From: Bacteroidota bacterium
GTDB lineage: Bacteria > Bacteroidota > Bacteroidia > Bacteroidales > JAGONC01
Direction: 5' to 3'
DNA: 64,000 nucleotides
Assembly (NCBI GenBank): GCA_026391695.1
Contig: JAPLDP010000035.1
Coordinates: 1 to 64,000 of the forward strand
The stretch's first letter is position 1. Each line of letters begins with the position of its first letter. The notes beneath the pieces were generated by a model. It did no database searches. It saw nothing but the letters and a program-made list of their open reading frames with translations, and had not been told where the DNA came from. The position numbers and the translations under genes were made by a program. Positions 1 to 8,242 of the stretch are shown one piece after another.

Positions 1-91
1 CGTAGCAATGCCTCCAACAATAAGAATAGAATGAAATTATATATACATAAGCTATATTTGTGGTGCCAAAAGAAATTTTGAAGCTCTTATT

Positions 92-322
92 TTGTTACTA
101 ATGAATGATATACAAAATTCAACTGTTAAAGATGAGTCTAAAATAAATGATTTGTTAAAAGACATCTCACGTACCCCATTTTCAGGAATTGGAAAACCTG
201 AACCATTGAAATATAAGAATAAAGGATTCTGGTCTCGCAGAATTGCTGGCGAACACCGATTGATTTACCAGGTTAAAGACGATGAAATACATATAGCTAA
301 ATGTAGATTTCATTATGACTAA
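92..322 (+). CDS. yoeB: YoeB-like type II toxin (mRNA interferase), 5' part divergent or damaged
   Basis: The C-terminal two thirds match the YoeB/Txe family of ribosome-dependent mRNA endonucleases: the run RTPFSGIGKPEPLK, then FWSRRI, EHRLIY and a CRFHYD end. Residues equivalent to the known catalytic set of E. coli YoeB are present (E37, R56, H74, Y75 counted from the TTG at 92). The first 15 or so residues do not match the usual family N-terminus, and the only in-frame starts are TTG 92 and ATG 101. An ATG at 31 in another frame reads MKL, like a normal yoeB start, but stops after 16 codons, so a frameshift or small insertion is possible. Another frame is open from the window edge to a TGA at 32-34 and overlaps that ATG, as a YefM antitoxin might. 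The family call is good; whether the toxin is functional is doubtful. Confidence 0.65.
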   Translation: MLLMNDIQNSTVKDESKINDLLKDISRTPFSGIGKPEPLKYKNKGFWSRRIAGEHRLIYQVKDDEIHIAKCRFHYD

Positions 323-406
323 GCTTGTATAAAAACGGGTGGTAACAGAATCTACCCGGCAAGCAGGGGGCTTCTGTAGTTATGGGGAATTTATTAAGTT
401 ATGAAG

Positions 407-1519
407 TTATTCGAAATGAATATCGACCAGCATGATCTCTGATTTTCCGACTGTTTTAACTGGGGGTCCCCATAAGCGCAGGCCACTGGTCACAAAGAAA
501 TGAGTATTTCTTATTTTCTTATATCCCCAACTCAGTTCGTAAACACTGCGTGTAATCAGGTTGATGGGAAACATCTGTCCGTTATGGGTGTGTCCTGAAA
601 ACTGCACATCCACCGCTGTGCGGCTTACTTCCTGCAGTTCGGTGGGACGATGATCCATGAGGATTATCGGCAGATCAGAGGAGTCACTTCCCAAAATTTC
701 GTTTACGGTTTTACGTTGCCCGAAGTGCTGATCATATCTTCCTGCTAAATAAAAAGAATTGCCAATCCTTACTATCGTATCGCAAAGAGGGGTTATTCCT
801 GCCTTTCGGAAAAAGCTTCCTTGTTCCTGCCCTCCATAGAACTCATGATTCCCCGGAACGCCAAATGCCCCATATTTTGCATGAATGTTCCTCATGGATG
901 ATTCAATAGTTTCGGTGGTCTCATTTTCCCTGTCACCTTCCACCATGTCGCCACCATACAATATGAGATCGGGCTGCAGGGCATTGACCTTCCTCACGAA
1001 CTGTTCAATAAAACGCAGGCGGGTATTTTGCTGTATATGGAAGTCGGCCACGAATGCAATCCGAAGGTGATCAATACTGGCATGCCTCCATGGAACCTCC
1101 ACCCGGTATTTTGATACGCGGATGGTATTCAGGTTGATGGCACCGGCAACCACCACGGCAACCGATAAAATGATCATTGCGGAAAGCGTATATAACCTGA
1201 ATGAAAGACTTTTCCTTGTATCGGAAGGGATGATCCTGACCAGGAGATTAAGCAAAAGAAACAGGTCGAACAGGAGAACAGACAGGAAGAGATATAGATA
1301 GAATGGCAGGATGTAGCCTGAGACAGTGGACAGTACCTGTATAAGTAAATTCATATCCCGGTCAGAGTATCTTTCGATAAGGGGATAAATGGCGGCTATC
1401 AGCAGGTAAACAAGAATATACCAGAGTCTGTAACCCTTGCTGATGAAGAGATCCTTTATGCGGAAAAAGACATAAATATTAGGGATGATATAGGCCAGGG
1501 TGATATAAAGATGAAACAT
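407..1519 (-). CDS. Membrane-anchored calcineurin-like metallophosphoesterase (YkuE-type)
   Basis: This is a two-metal phosphoesterase attached to the membrane. The first 130 residues hold about four hydrophobic segments, and the catalytic domain follows from about residue 150. The family motifs appear in order: D159-x-H161 (VADFHIQ), GGD191, GNHE at 223-226, H290 in MDHRP, and GHTH with H310 and H312. The ligand set is therefore complete, with GNHE in place of the commoner GNHD, as in YkuE-like proteins. The true substrate is not shown by the sequence; relatives hydrolyse UDP-diacylglucosamine-like or other phosphoesters. The ATG at 1519 starts directly at a hydrophobic segment. The gene stands alone between accessory genes on the other strand. 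Confidence 0.85.
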   Translation of the reverse strand: MFHLYITLAYIIPNIYVFFRIKDLFISKGYRLWYILVYLLIAAIYPLIERYSDRDMNLLIQVLSTVSGYILPFYLYLFLSVLLFDLFLLLNLLVRIIPSDTRKSLSFRLYTLSAMIILSVAVVVAGAINLNTIRVSKYRVEVPWRHASIDHLRIAFVADFHIQQNTRLRFIEQFVRKVNALQPDLILYGGDMVEGDRENETTETIESSMRNIHAKYGAFGVPGNHEFYGGQEQGSFFRKAGITPLCDTIVRIGNSFYLAGRYDQHFGQRKTVNEILGSDSSDLPIILMDHRPTELQEVSRTAVDVQFSGHTHNGQMFPINLITRSVYELSWGYKKIRNTHFFVTSGLRLWGPPVKTVGKSEIMLVDIHFE

Positions 1520-1696
1520 CAGGCAAAATTGGTGATTTAAAGCGGCATGAAGATATGAAATTCCTTTTTCCTTGAAAGTAATTTTGATGAAAAATTATAG
1601 AAACGATGGATTTCAATTCAGATTACGGTACAGCATTAGAGCGCAGTTCGCTACTTTTTCATACTTTAGCTCTCGGTATACGGGAACGCCTCGAAA

Positions 1697-1726
1697 CCGG
1701 TACCGGAAAATAACGGTGTACCGTTA
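1697..1726. repeat. Pair of adjacent short palindromes
   Basis: A perfect 10-bp palindrome CCGGTACCGG occupies 1697-1706. It is followed by a TAACGGT / ACCGTTA inverted repeat with a 2-base centre at 1711-1726. They lie just upstream of the aldo/keto reductase start at 1750. They could be an operator or the remains of a repeat; no T tract follows, so they do not look like a terminator. Confidence 0.4.
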
Positions 1727-1749
1727 CCACTATTTAATCAAAATAAACT

Positions 1750-2658
1750 ATGAGAATGAATAAAATAAAACTTACGAAAGATTTGGAATTTTCACGAATA
1801 GTTCATGGACATTGGAGATTAGCTGATTGGAAAATGTCAAATCAGGAATTATTAAAATTAACCGAGCAAACAATTGAATTAGGTGTAACTACATTTGATC
1901 ATGCAGATATCTATGGAGATTACAGTTGTGAAAAAATATTTGGAAATGCTATACAACTGAAAAAAGGCCTTCGTAAAGACATCAAAATAATTACCAAGTG
2001 TGGTATTAAATTGATATCAGAAAAGTTTCCTGCCCGAAAAGTAAAGTATTACGATTATAGTTTTGATCATATTGTTTCTTCCGTTGACAATTCTTTAAAA
2101 AATTTCAGAACTGATTATATAGATTTACTCTTACTTCATCGTCCTGCTCCATTTTTTAATCCTGAAGAAGTTGCCAAGGCTTTCTCTTATTTGAAAAAAA
2201 ATGGAAAAGTATTACATTTTGGCGTTTCTAATTTCAACTCACTGCAGTTTGAAATGCTGGATTCTTATACTGATGAAAACCTCGTAACCAATCAGGTTGA
2301 AATATCTCCTTACTGTTTAGAACATTTTGAAAATGGAAACATCGCATATTTTCTAAAAGAAAAAATAAAACCTATGGCATGGTCTCCTTTGGCTGATGGT
2401 AAACTCATTAATCCGCAAGAAGAAAAAGGACAAAGAATACATCGTATACTATTAGAAGTTGCTGAAGAGTTAAATGTCAATACGATAGATGAAATTATTT
2501 ATAGTTGGTTATTAAATCACCCTGCATCAATTATCCCAATTGTTGGAACCAGCAAAATTGAACGTATAAAACATGCTGTAGAAGCACTAAATATTGACAT
2601 GAGTTTGGAGCAATGGTATAAAATCTATAATGCTTCAACGGGAACAGAACTACCTTAA
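1750..2658 (+). CDS. ydhF: Aldo/keto reductase, YdhF-like
   Basis: This is a cytoplasmic NAD(P)H-dependent carbonyl reductase of the aldo/keto reductase superfamily. The catalytic tetrad is complete: D50, Y55 (in DHADIYGDYSCE), K83 (in TKCGI) and H130 (in LLLLHRPAP). NQVEISP, PMAWSPL and the IPIVGTSKIERI cofactor-binding stretch follow the same order as in E. coli YdhF, and the 302-residue length is normal. ATG 1750 or ATG 1756 could be the start. The gene is noticeably AT-rich, and both flanks contain palindromes or decayed sequence, so it may be acquired. The substrate is unknown. Confidence 0.85.
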   Translation: MRMNKIKLTKDLEFSRIVHGHWRLADWKMSNQELLKLTEQTIELGVTTFDHADIYGDYSCEKIFGNAIQLKKGLRKDIKIITKCGIKLISEKFPARKVKYYDYSFDHIVSSVDNSLKNFRTDYIDLLLLHRPAPFFNPEEVAKAFSYLKKNGKVLHFGVSNFNSLQFEMLDSYTDENLVTNQVEISPYCLEHFENGNIAYFLKEKIKPMAWSPLADGKLINPQEEKGQRIHRILLEVAEELNVNTIDEIIYSWLLNHPASIIPIVGTSKIERIKHAVEALNIDMSLEQWYKIYNASTGTELP

Positions 2659-2748
2659 CCTAATGATTCGCAGCCCCTTGATCACCGGCGCGATCCCTAA
2701 AATCCCGGCACTGGGTTTAGCTCAATCGCACATGAAGATAAAAAAATT

Positions 2749-3066
2749 ATGACAGAGGCAGAAGCATATTTCAACCAGCTTACCAAAGAAATTCCTGAAG
2801 TAAAAGCAGGAAAGATGTTTGGTGCATTGTGTATGAAAACACCGAACGAAAAATCAGCCGCAATGTTCTGGAAAGATCATATCGTTGTAAAACTCAATGG
2901 ACAATCATTGACGGAAGCAATGAGTTTAGATGGTTCTCAGCTTTTTGAACCTATAGAAGGCAAAACAATGAAAGAGTGGGTGCAAATTCCGTTTGCACAT
3001 AAAGATAAATGGAAAAAATTTGCGACCATTTCGACAGGGATGGTAGAAGAGATAAAGAAAAAATAA
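2749..3066 (+). CDS. TfoX N-terminal-domain-like small protein
   Basis: This 105-residue protein has a KMFGALCMK motif at 22-30, followed by a MFWKDHIVVKL strand. That pattern is typical of the TfoX N-terminal domain (the KMFGG-type start and the repeated beta strands). It lacks the C-terminal helical domain of full TfoX/Sxy competence regulators, as many stand-alone relatives do. The C-terminus is lysine-rich. The role is unknown, and a role in competence should not be assumed. It lies 90 bp after the aldo/keto reductase on the same strand, and the gap contains no recognisable promoter. Confidence 0.55.
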   Translation: MTEAEAYFNQLTKEIPEVKAGKMFGALCMKTPNEKSAAMFWKDHIVVKLNGQSLTEAMSLDGSQLFEPIEGKTMKEWVQIPFAHKDKWKKFATISTGMVEEIKKK

Positions 3067-3195
3067 TACAGACACTACTCTACGGTGGACATCATTATCA
3101 AATATATTTAAGAATGAATCTGAAAAAAAAGCATGAACTGACTCTTTACGAAATGTATCCTCCATCTCACCTGGTCACCCTCCCTCTTTTCTTTT

Positions 3196-3626
3196 GAAAA
3201 TGGAACATTGCAAAATTCCCCTGTTACAAGAGGAGTAAAAGACTATGAGAAAATTGATACAGTAGCTACTTTTACAGGTTCAGCGTATATAGCACCTGAA
3301 GGTTCAATCATTGTTCTAAGTTTCTCCGATGAACACCATTCACTGCAACTTGACACCGCCTGGCGTTTCAATAATAATACTCCAACGCAAAATCTTGATG
3401 GTTTTCAACAAGGTGCATTACTAAAATTTGGCAATGGAAAAGTAGCCGTATTTGGCGAAGCAGCTATGTTTACTGCTCAAATTGCAATAGTAATGTGAAA
3501 GTAGGTTTCAATTCAGAATATGCTCCACAAAATGCACAATTTACACTCAATCTTATTCATTGGTTAGACGGAGTAGAAAAATATAGTGGACCTATTTTGA
3601 AAAAGAAAAATACTGAGAATCAATAA
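3196..3626 (+). pseudogene. Frameshifted C-terminal remnant of a conserved hypothetical protein
   Basis: Translation from about 3196 gives a conserved C-terminal region (NSPVTRGVKDYEKIDTV, then a TAWRF strand, then GKVAVFGEAAMFTAQ) and stops at 3498. A second frame picks up at about 3480 and continues with the expected ending (FNSEYAPQNAQ, then LNLIHWLDGVEKY) to a TAA at 3624-3626. In the family I recognise, these two parts form one protein, so a frameshift near 3480 broke the gene. The N-terminal portion is absent as well. No function is assigned. Confidence 0.6.
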
Positions 3627-3854
3627 TGAAGATAGCCAAACCTTTGAAATAAACAGGGGAAATGAAGTTTGCAAATAATGACCGATTAATCGTCAGTGCC
3701 TTACAGCACATAAAAGTCAGCTGGATTCCATTACGGATATAAAAGGATTTCATAATTTCGTGTTGTCTTAGCGGATGGTATAGCAGGCGCTTCACTCCTA
3801 GCCGCCTTTTAGCCACAAAACGTTAAGCGACATTTCTAAAAAAGGAAGATCAGG

Positions 3855-6377
3855 ATGAACCAACTCCCTCCTGCATTTTGGAGCATCTCGGTGACTGATA
3901 TGCTCAAGATACTTGAATCGGCAAAACAAGGATTGACTGGCAATGAAGCCAAAAAGCGGCTCGCACTCTATGGCGCTAATCGACTTAAACCCCAAAAGCG
4001 CTCGAATGTGTTAACTCTTCTGGTATCCCAATTCAAAAGTCCTATTATCCTAATTCTTTTCTTCGCAACAGGGTTATCATTTTTTCTACACGATCCGGCT
4101 GATGCAATTATCATTCTTTCAATCGTCATTATAAGCGGCTTGCTCGGATTTTGGCAGGAGCGCGGCGCTTCGAACGCTGTGGAGAAACTACTTTCAATTG
4201 TACAGATTAAAGCGGAGGTGCTGCGTGATGGAAACTCGATTGAAATTCCTGTCGAAGAGATTGTGCCGGGCGATATCGTCATCCTGAATGCCGGCGATAT
4301 TGTTCCAGGTGACGGGTTGGTTCAGGAATCTAAAGATCTTTTCGTAGATGAAGCCATGCTAACGGGTGAAACTTTCCCTGTGGAAAAAGTAGCGGCAGTG
4401 TTGCCGGCAGAGACAATGCTGGGCCAGCGGACAAATGCACTTTGGATGGGGACTCATGTGGTGAGTGGCAGCGCAACAGCACTGATCGTGCGCACCGGCA
4501 GGGATACCGAGTTCGGAAAAGTATCCGAGCGGCTAAAACTCAGGCCTCAGGAAACGGAATTTGAGCGTGGCATCCGTAAATTCGGCTACTTTCTTATGGA
4601 AGTCACGCTGGTGCTTGTGGTCACCATTTTTGCCATCAACGTCTATCTGGCGCGTCCGGTCCTGGACTCATTTTTATTCTCTTTAGCACTTGCTGTTGGA
4701 CTGACCCCGCAATTACTGCCGGCAATTATCAGTATTAACCTTTCCCATGGCGCCAAACGTATGGCTCAAAAACAGGTTATCGTCAAGCGCCTATCTTCAA
4801 TTGAAAACTTCGGCAGTATGAACGTGATCTGCTCCGATAAAACCGGTACATTGACTGAAGGGACCGTACAGCTCCAATCCGCCCTTGATGTGGATAGCGC
4901 TCCAAGCGATAAAGTCCTTCTTCAAGCTTATATTAATGCTTTTTACGAAACAGGCTTTACAAACCCTATAGATGAAGCTATCCGTAACTACCGCAAAATT
5001 GATCTGTCAGGCTACCAAAAACAGGACGAAATTCCATATGATTTTCTTCGCAAGCGATTGAGTATACTGGTTTCACATGATAACACGCATCTGATGGTGA
5101 CCAAAGGCGCGTTGCTGAATGTACTTGCTGTCTGTTCAACGGTGGAAACCGGAGATGGAACCATCGCCGACATCGCCACGGTGCGGGACCGAATCCAGCA
5201 GCACTTTGAGGAATTCAGTAGCAAGGGCCTTCGCACGCTGGGCGTTGCTTACAGGAATATGGGTACGGAGTCACGCATCGCCAAAGACCATGAAGCGTAC
5301 ATGACGTTTTCAGGATTCCTCGTTCTTTTTGATCCGCCCAAGCCCAATATCATCGAGACGGTCACCAGCTTAAAGAACCTCGGCGTTGCGCTAAAGATAA
5401 TAACGGGCGACAATCACCTCGTCGCTGCCAACATCAGTCACCAGATAGGATTGAAGAATAATAAAATACTTACGGGACCGGATCTTAGTCATCTGAGCGA
5501 TGCCGCACTTCTTAAAAAGGTGGGGGGTGTGGATGTCTTCGCCGAAATCGAACCCAATCAAAAAGAGCGAATCATCATTGCTCTCAAAAAAGCCGGACAT
5601 GTAGTAGGGTACATGGGCGACGGCATTAATGATGCCTCGGCGATACATGCTGCCGATGTCGGCATTTCTGTCGACAGCGCCGTGGATGTTGCCAAGGATG
5701 CGGCGGATATTGTCTTGCTCGAAAAGGACCTGGGTGTTTTGGTGCAGGGTGTGCGCGAAGGAAGGGCAACTTTTGCCAACACGCTCAAATATGTGTTCAT
5801 GGCGACCAGCGCCAATTTCGGAAACATGTTCAGCATGGCGGGAGTATCCCTCATTCTGCCGTTTCTCCCGTTACTCCCCAAGCAGATTTTGCTCACCAAT
5901 CTCATGACGGATTTCCCGGAGATGACTATTGCGACCGACAGTGTGGATAAAGAAATGATTGACTATCCACGGCGATGGGACATTAAGGCAATCCGAAAGT
6001 TTATGATTACATTTGGCATTGTGAGTTCGGTGTTTGATTATCTCACTTTTGGTTTACTGCAGCTCGTCCTTCATGCAACCCAAGTTCAATTCAGAACCGG
6101 CTGGTTTCTGGAATCCGTTGTTTCAGCATCATTGATCGTACTCGTTATCCGAAGCCGGAAATCTTCCTTCAGGAGTCGACCGGGAAAATATCTGTTAATT
6201 GCAACTTTGTCAATTGTTGCTATAACATTGATTCTACCTTTCACCCCGCTTGCTGGAATTTTTGGATTCACTCCGTTGCCAATTCCGTTCCTTCTTCTTA
6301 TCGGATTAATTATTTTGTTTTATATTATCACAGCAGAAATGGTGAAGAAAGTTTTCTACAAGAAGGTGAAATTTTGA
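3855..6377 (+). CDS. mgtA: Mg2+-transporting P-type ATPase (MgtA/MgtB family)
   Basis: This is an ATP-driven cation pump of the P-type IIIB group, which imports magnesium across the inner membrane. The E1-E2 ATPase motifs are in order: TGE with E172 in the actuator domain, phosphorylated D328 in CSDKTGTLTEG, and the hinge MGDGINDASAIHAADVGIS with D589. MgtA-specific wording is present around TPQLLPAI, VIVKRLSSIENFGSMN and DVAKDAADIVLLEKDL. At 840 residues it is slightly shorter than E. coli MgtA. The C-terminal membrane segments look complete and end in VKKVFYKK. Base composition is visibly more GC-rich than the flanking genes, and the stop codon overlaps a protease remnant, both hinting at acquisition. 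No Mg-sensing leader was recognised upstream. Confidence 0.85.
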   Translation: MNQLPPAFWSISVTDMLKILESAKQGLTGNEAKKRLALYGANRLKPQKRSNVLTLLVSQFKSPIILILFFATGLSFFLHDPADAIIILSIVIISGLLGFWQERGASNAVEKLLSIVQIKAEVLRDGNSIEIPVEEIVPGDIVILNAGDIVPGDGLVQESKDLFVDEAMLTGETFPVEKVAAVLPAETMLGQRTNALWMGTHVVSGSATALIVRTGRDTEFGKVSERLKLRPQETEFERGIRKFGYFLMEVTLVLVVTIFAINVYLARPVLDSFLFSLALAVGLTPQLLPAIISINLSHGAKRMAQKQVIVKRLSSIENFGSMNVICSDKTGTLTEGTVQLQSALDVDSAPSDKVLLQAYINAFYETGFTNPIDEAIRNYRKIDLSGYQKQDEIPYDFLRKRLSILVSHDNTHLMVTKGALLNVLAVCSTVETGDGTIADIATVRDRIQQHFEEFSSKGLRTLGVAYRNMGTESRIAKDHEAYMTFSGFLVLFDPPKPNIIETVTSLKNLGVALKIITGDNHLVAANISHQIGLKNNKILTGPDLSHLSDAALLKKVGGVDVFAEIEPNQKERIIIALKKAGHVVGYMGDGINDASAIHAADVGISVDSAVDVAKDAADIVLLEKDLGVLVQGVREGRATFANTLKYVFMATSANFGNMFSMAGVSLILPFLPLLPKQILLTNLMTDFPEMTIATDSVDKEMIDYPRRWDIKAIRKFMITFGIVSSVFDYLTFGLLQLVLHATQVQFRTGWFLESVVSASLIVLVIRSRKSSFRSRPGKYLLIATLSIVAITLILPFTPLAGIFGFTPLPIPFLLLIGLIILFYIITAEMVKKVFYKKVKF

Positions 6378-6589
6378 ATGGAAAAACTGGTAAAATCTCA
6401 AAACTGATAATTGGTTCGTATGAATTGAAAAATGTTACCGCTGCTATTGCACCTGTGGAAGTCCGTTCAAAACAGAACAATGCGGACGCAATTCTTGGCA
6501 GCGGATCTCTTAGAAGATTCAATTTAATATTTGATTACGAAAATAAAAAGATGTACCTGAAACCAAATACATTTTTTAATAAACCATAA
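6374..6589 (+). pseudogene. C-terminal remnant of a retropepsin-like aspartyl protease
   Basis: The 71-residue frame reads ISKLIIGSYELKNVTAAI, then DAILGSGSLRRFNLIFDYEN and a KKMYLKPN tail. This is the usual end of bacterial aspartyl-protease-family proteins, where an ILG-x-x-x-L-x-RF strand follows the second active site. Both active-site Asp regions would lie upstream, but there the sequence is the 3' end of the MgtA-type gene. The same frame stays open upstream but runs through the ATPase gene. I read it as a truncated gene end fused to incoming DNA. Confidence 0.6.
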
Positions 6590-6668
6590 GTAAATAATAA
6601 ATTATCAACAAACTGAAAAACTGACAAAACAAGAAAAGCACAAGGCTATGACAATCGGGTATTAACCA

Positions 6669-6683
6669 TCCCGACAATTCGGG
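6669..6683. repeat. Short hairpin, CCCGA/TCGGG
   Basis: CCCGA at 6670-6674 pairs with TCGGG at 6679-6683 across a 4-base loop. A GTTAAGC heptamer follows at 6703-6709, and the same heptamer occurs at 3822-3828 ahead of the Mg ATPase. The hairpin resembles the palindrome core at 60514-60534, so it may be one copy of a dispersed palindromic repeat. Confidence 0.35.
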
Positions 6684-6753
6684 GCTGTGCAAATCCGATC
6701 TCGTTAAGCCAAAGTTGATTTTCACAATTACTAACCATTTAACAATACTTCTT

Positions 6754-7563
6754 ATGAATCAAACAGAATGCAAGTGCCAGGAAAATTCAATAGAAAAATG
6801 TGACATTTTTGATTTTATGGCAACGTTTGTCGGATTATCCGTTTTACACCCGGGGGGTTTTGCTGCTACAGAGAAACTGCTTGGATTATGCCGGATTGAT
6901 AAAGACAAAAGAGTTTTAGATATTGCATGTGGAAAAGGCACAACATCTATCCTAATTGCAAAAAAATTCGGGTGTAAAGTGATTGGTATTGATATCAGTA
7001 CTGAGTTAATTGAAGAAGCAAAATTTCTGGCAAGAAAAAGCAAAGTGGGCCATTTACTGGAATTTAAAGTTGCTGATGCGACATCATTACCATTTAATGA
7101 TAATGAATTTGATGTGACCATAGCCCAGGCCATGCTTGTTCTGATTGACGAAAAATCTTCGGTTATAAAGGAAGCACTTAGAGTTTTAAAATCCAATGGA
7201 TTAGCTAGCTGGCTTGAATTAACGTGGCAGAAGCCACCTACACCAGGTTTTCTTCAGCAAGTATCAGATGTCATCTGTGCATACTGTATGCTTAATGTCA
7301 GGATTTCAGATGAATGGAATTCCCTTTTTATTCAATCCGGAGCCAGGAATTTACGAACATTGATTTATCCAATGAAATTTAATGGATTCCCTGGGATGAT
7401 TAAGGATGAGGGCTTAATGAATTCAATTCGAGTCATTACTAAATATTTAACGAATGAAAAAGTACGATCAAGGATGGTTATGATGAATAAGTTTTTCAAG
7501 AAACATGAAGACATTTTTGGATATGGAATATATACGATGACAAAAAATCCGGACTTAGCCTAA
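6754..7563 (+). CDS. SAM-dependent methyltransferase, class I
   Basis: The Rossmann methyltransferase motif I is VLDIACGKGTT (residues 54-64 from the ATG chosen here). An acidic strand end VIGIDIS follows, then the VADATSLPF motif and a FDVTIAQAMLV motif II. These bind S-adenosylmethionine; the methyl acceptor cannot be told. The ATG at 6754 (MNQTECKC) is preferred over an upstream in-frame ATG at 6715, because the extra residues are ill-conserved-looking and hydrophobic. The first 20 residues contain three cysteines. The stop codon lies inside GCCTAAC, the start of an inverted-repeat region (7558-7677). It is AT-rich and in an island of remnants. Confidence 0.75.
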   Translation: MNQTECKCQENSIEKCDIFDFMATFVGLSVLHPGGFAATEKLLGLCRIDKDKRVLDIACGKGTTSILIAKKFGCKVIGIDISTELIEEAKFLARKSKVGHLLEFKVADATSLPFNDNEFDVTIAQAMLVLIDEKSSVIKEALRVLKSNGLASWLELTWQKPPTPGFLQQVSDVICAYCMLNVRISDEWNSLFIQSGARNLRTLIYPMKFNGFPGMIKDEGLMNSIRVITKYLTNEKVRSRMVMMNKFFKKHEDIFGYGIYTMTKNPDLA

Positions 7564-7677
7564 CAAGCCTGCAGCCAAGCCAGGCGGGTAATATTCAAAG
7601 CAAACAGGATAGAGACTTAATGAAAATAAAACGAATACTAACGAAACCCAAGTAAAGCCCGCCAGGCGTCTGCAGGT
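7558..7677. repeat. Inverted repeat with GCCTAAC start (attC-like or palindromic repeat)
   Basis: The left arm 7567-7588 contains CCTGCAG and GCCAGGCGGG. The right arm 7658-7677 contains CCCGCCAGGC and CTGCAGG, so the two blocks pair in the correct order (7 of 7 and 9 of 10 bases). The arms are about 70 bases apart. GCCTAAC at 7558-7564 fits the RYYYAAC end of integron attC sites and overlaps the stop codon of the methyltransferase. No matching GTTRRRY end is present on the right, so it is not a complete attC site. Confidence 0.4.
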
Positions 7678-7705
7678 AGAGCATTATTTGCCAAAAATAT
7701 ATAAA

Positions 7706-8053
7706 ATGATGTATAGAATTTTATCTGGAATAGTTTGTGGGTTAATTGCCGGAATAATAGATCTGATTCCGATGTTTATTCAGAATTTAACCTGGGATGC
7801 CAATCTTTCGGCCCTGTCTATGTGGATTATTATTGGCTTCTTCATCGCGACATCCAAACTTCAAATGAATTCAATAATAAAAGGAATCATTATTTCATTT
7901 CTTTGCATCATACCATGTTCCTTCATTATTGGATGGAAAGAACCGGTCACTTTAATCCCAATTTTCATTATGACTTTAATTCTTGGGGGTTTGCTTGGTT
8001 TTGTTATTCATCGGATTGATAAAATGTTGATTCGTAAAGGTTTAATTTCTTGA
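7706..8053 (+). CDS. Small membrane protein, unknown function
   Basis: This is a short protein of about 115 residues with four hydrophobic segments (near residues 5-25, 38-50, 60-77 and 82-102 from ATG 7706) and a basic C-terminus, HRIDKMLIRKGLIS. ATG 7706 or ATG 7709 is likely; an in-frame TTG at 7688 is also possible, but it sits at the edge of an inverted repeat. I do not recognise the family. The gene is AT-rich and followed after one base by the ATG of a GNAT remnant. Confidence 0.55.
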   Translation: MMYRILSGIVCGLIAGIIDLIPMFIQNLTWDANLSALSMWIIIGFFIATSKLQMNSIIKGIIISFLCIIPCSFIIGWKEPVTLIPIFIMTLILGGLLGFVIHRIDKMLIRKGLIS

Positions 8054-8054
8054 A

Positions 8055-8162
8055 ATGAAACCTGCTATTAAATTATATCGAGCTAAAGGATTCAAAGAAA
8101 TTGGATCATACAGATATAATCCAAGAACTGATGTTATCTTTTTTGAATTAGATTTAAAATAA
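8055..8162 (+). pseudogene. C-terminal remnant of a GNAT acetyltransferase
   Basis: Thirty-five codons from ATG 8055 to TAA 8162 read AIKLYRAKGFKEIGSYR, then NPRTDVIFFELDL. That is the characteristic last part of GNAT N-acetyltransferases: the LY-x-x-x-GF helix-strand, the YR-x-NP loop and the final strand. The acetyl-CoA-binding half (motif A) is missing, and an in-frame stop lies 12 bases upstream at 8043-8045. The fragment cannot be active. Confidence 0.6.
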
Positions 8163-8242
8163 AATAATCACCTGTAGCTTTAATGAAAGCTTTCAGGGTT
8201 CTTTACAAACCACAATAAACACTCTCGCTATACTGAACTACA

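Noticed and set aside
1572-1763. A 63-residue open frame ahead of the aldo/keto reductase
   Set aside because: It runs through the palindromes, is odd in composition (many Tyr, Arg, Phe) and resembles no family I know.
7558-7677. A complete integron attC site
   Set aside because: Only the left heptamer matches; no GTTRRRY end and no integrase were found, so it is reported only as a weak resemblance.
7735-8019. A second open frame inside the small membrane-protein gene
   Set aside because: The other frame gives four clean hydrophobic segments and ends next to the GNAT remnant; this one is rich in rare-looking residues with no pattern.
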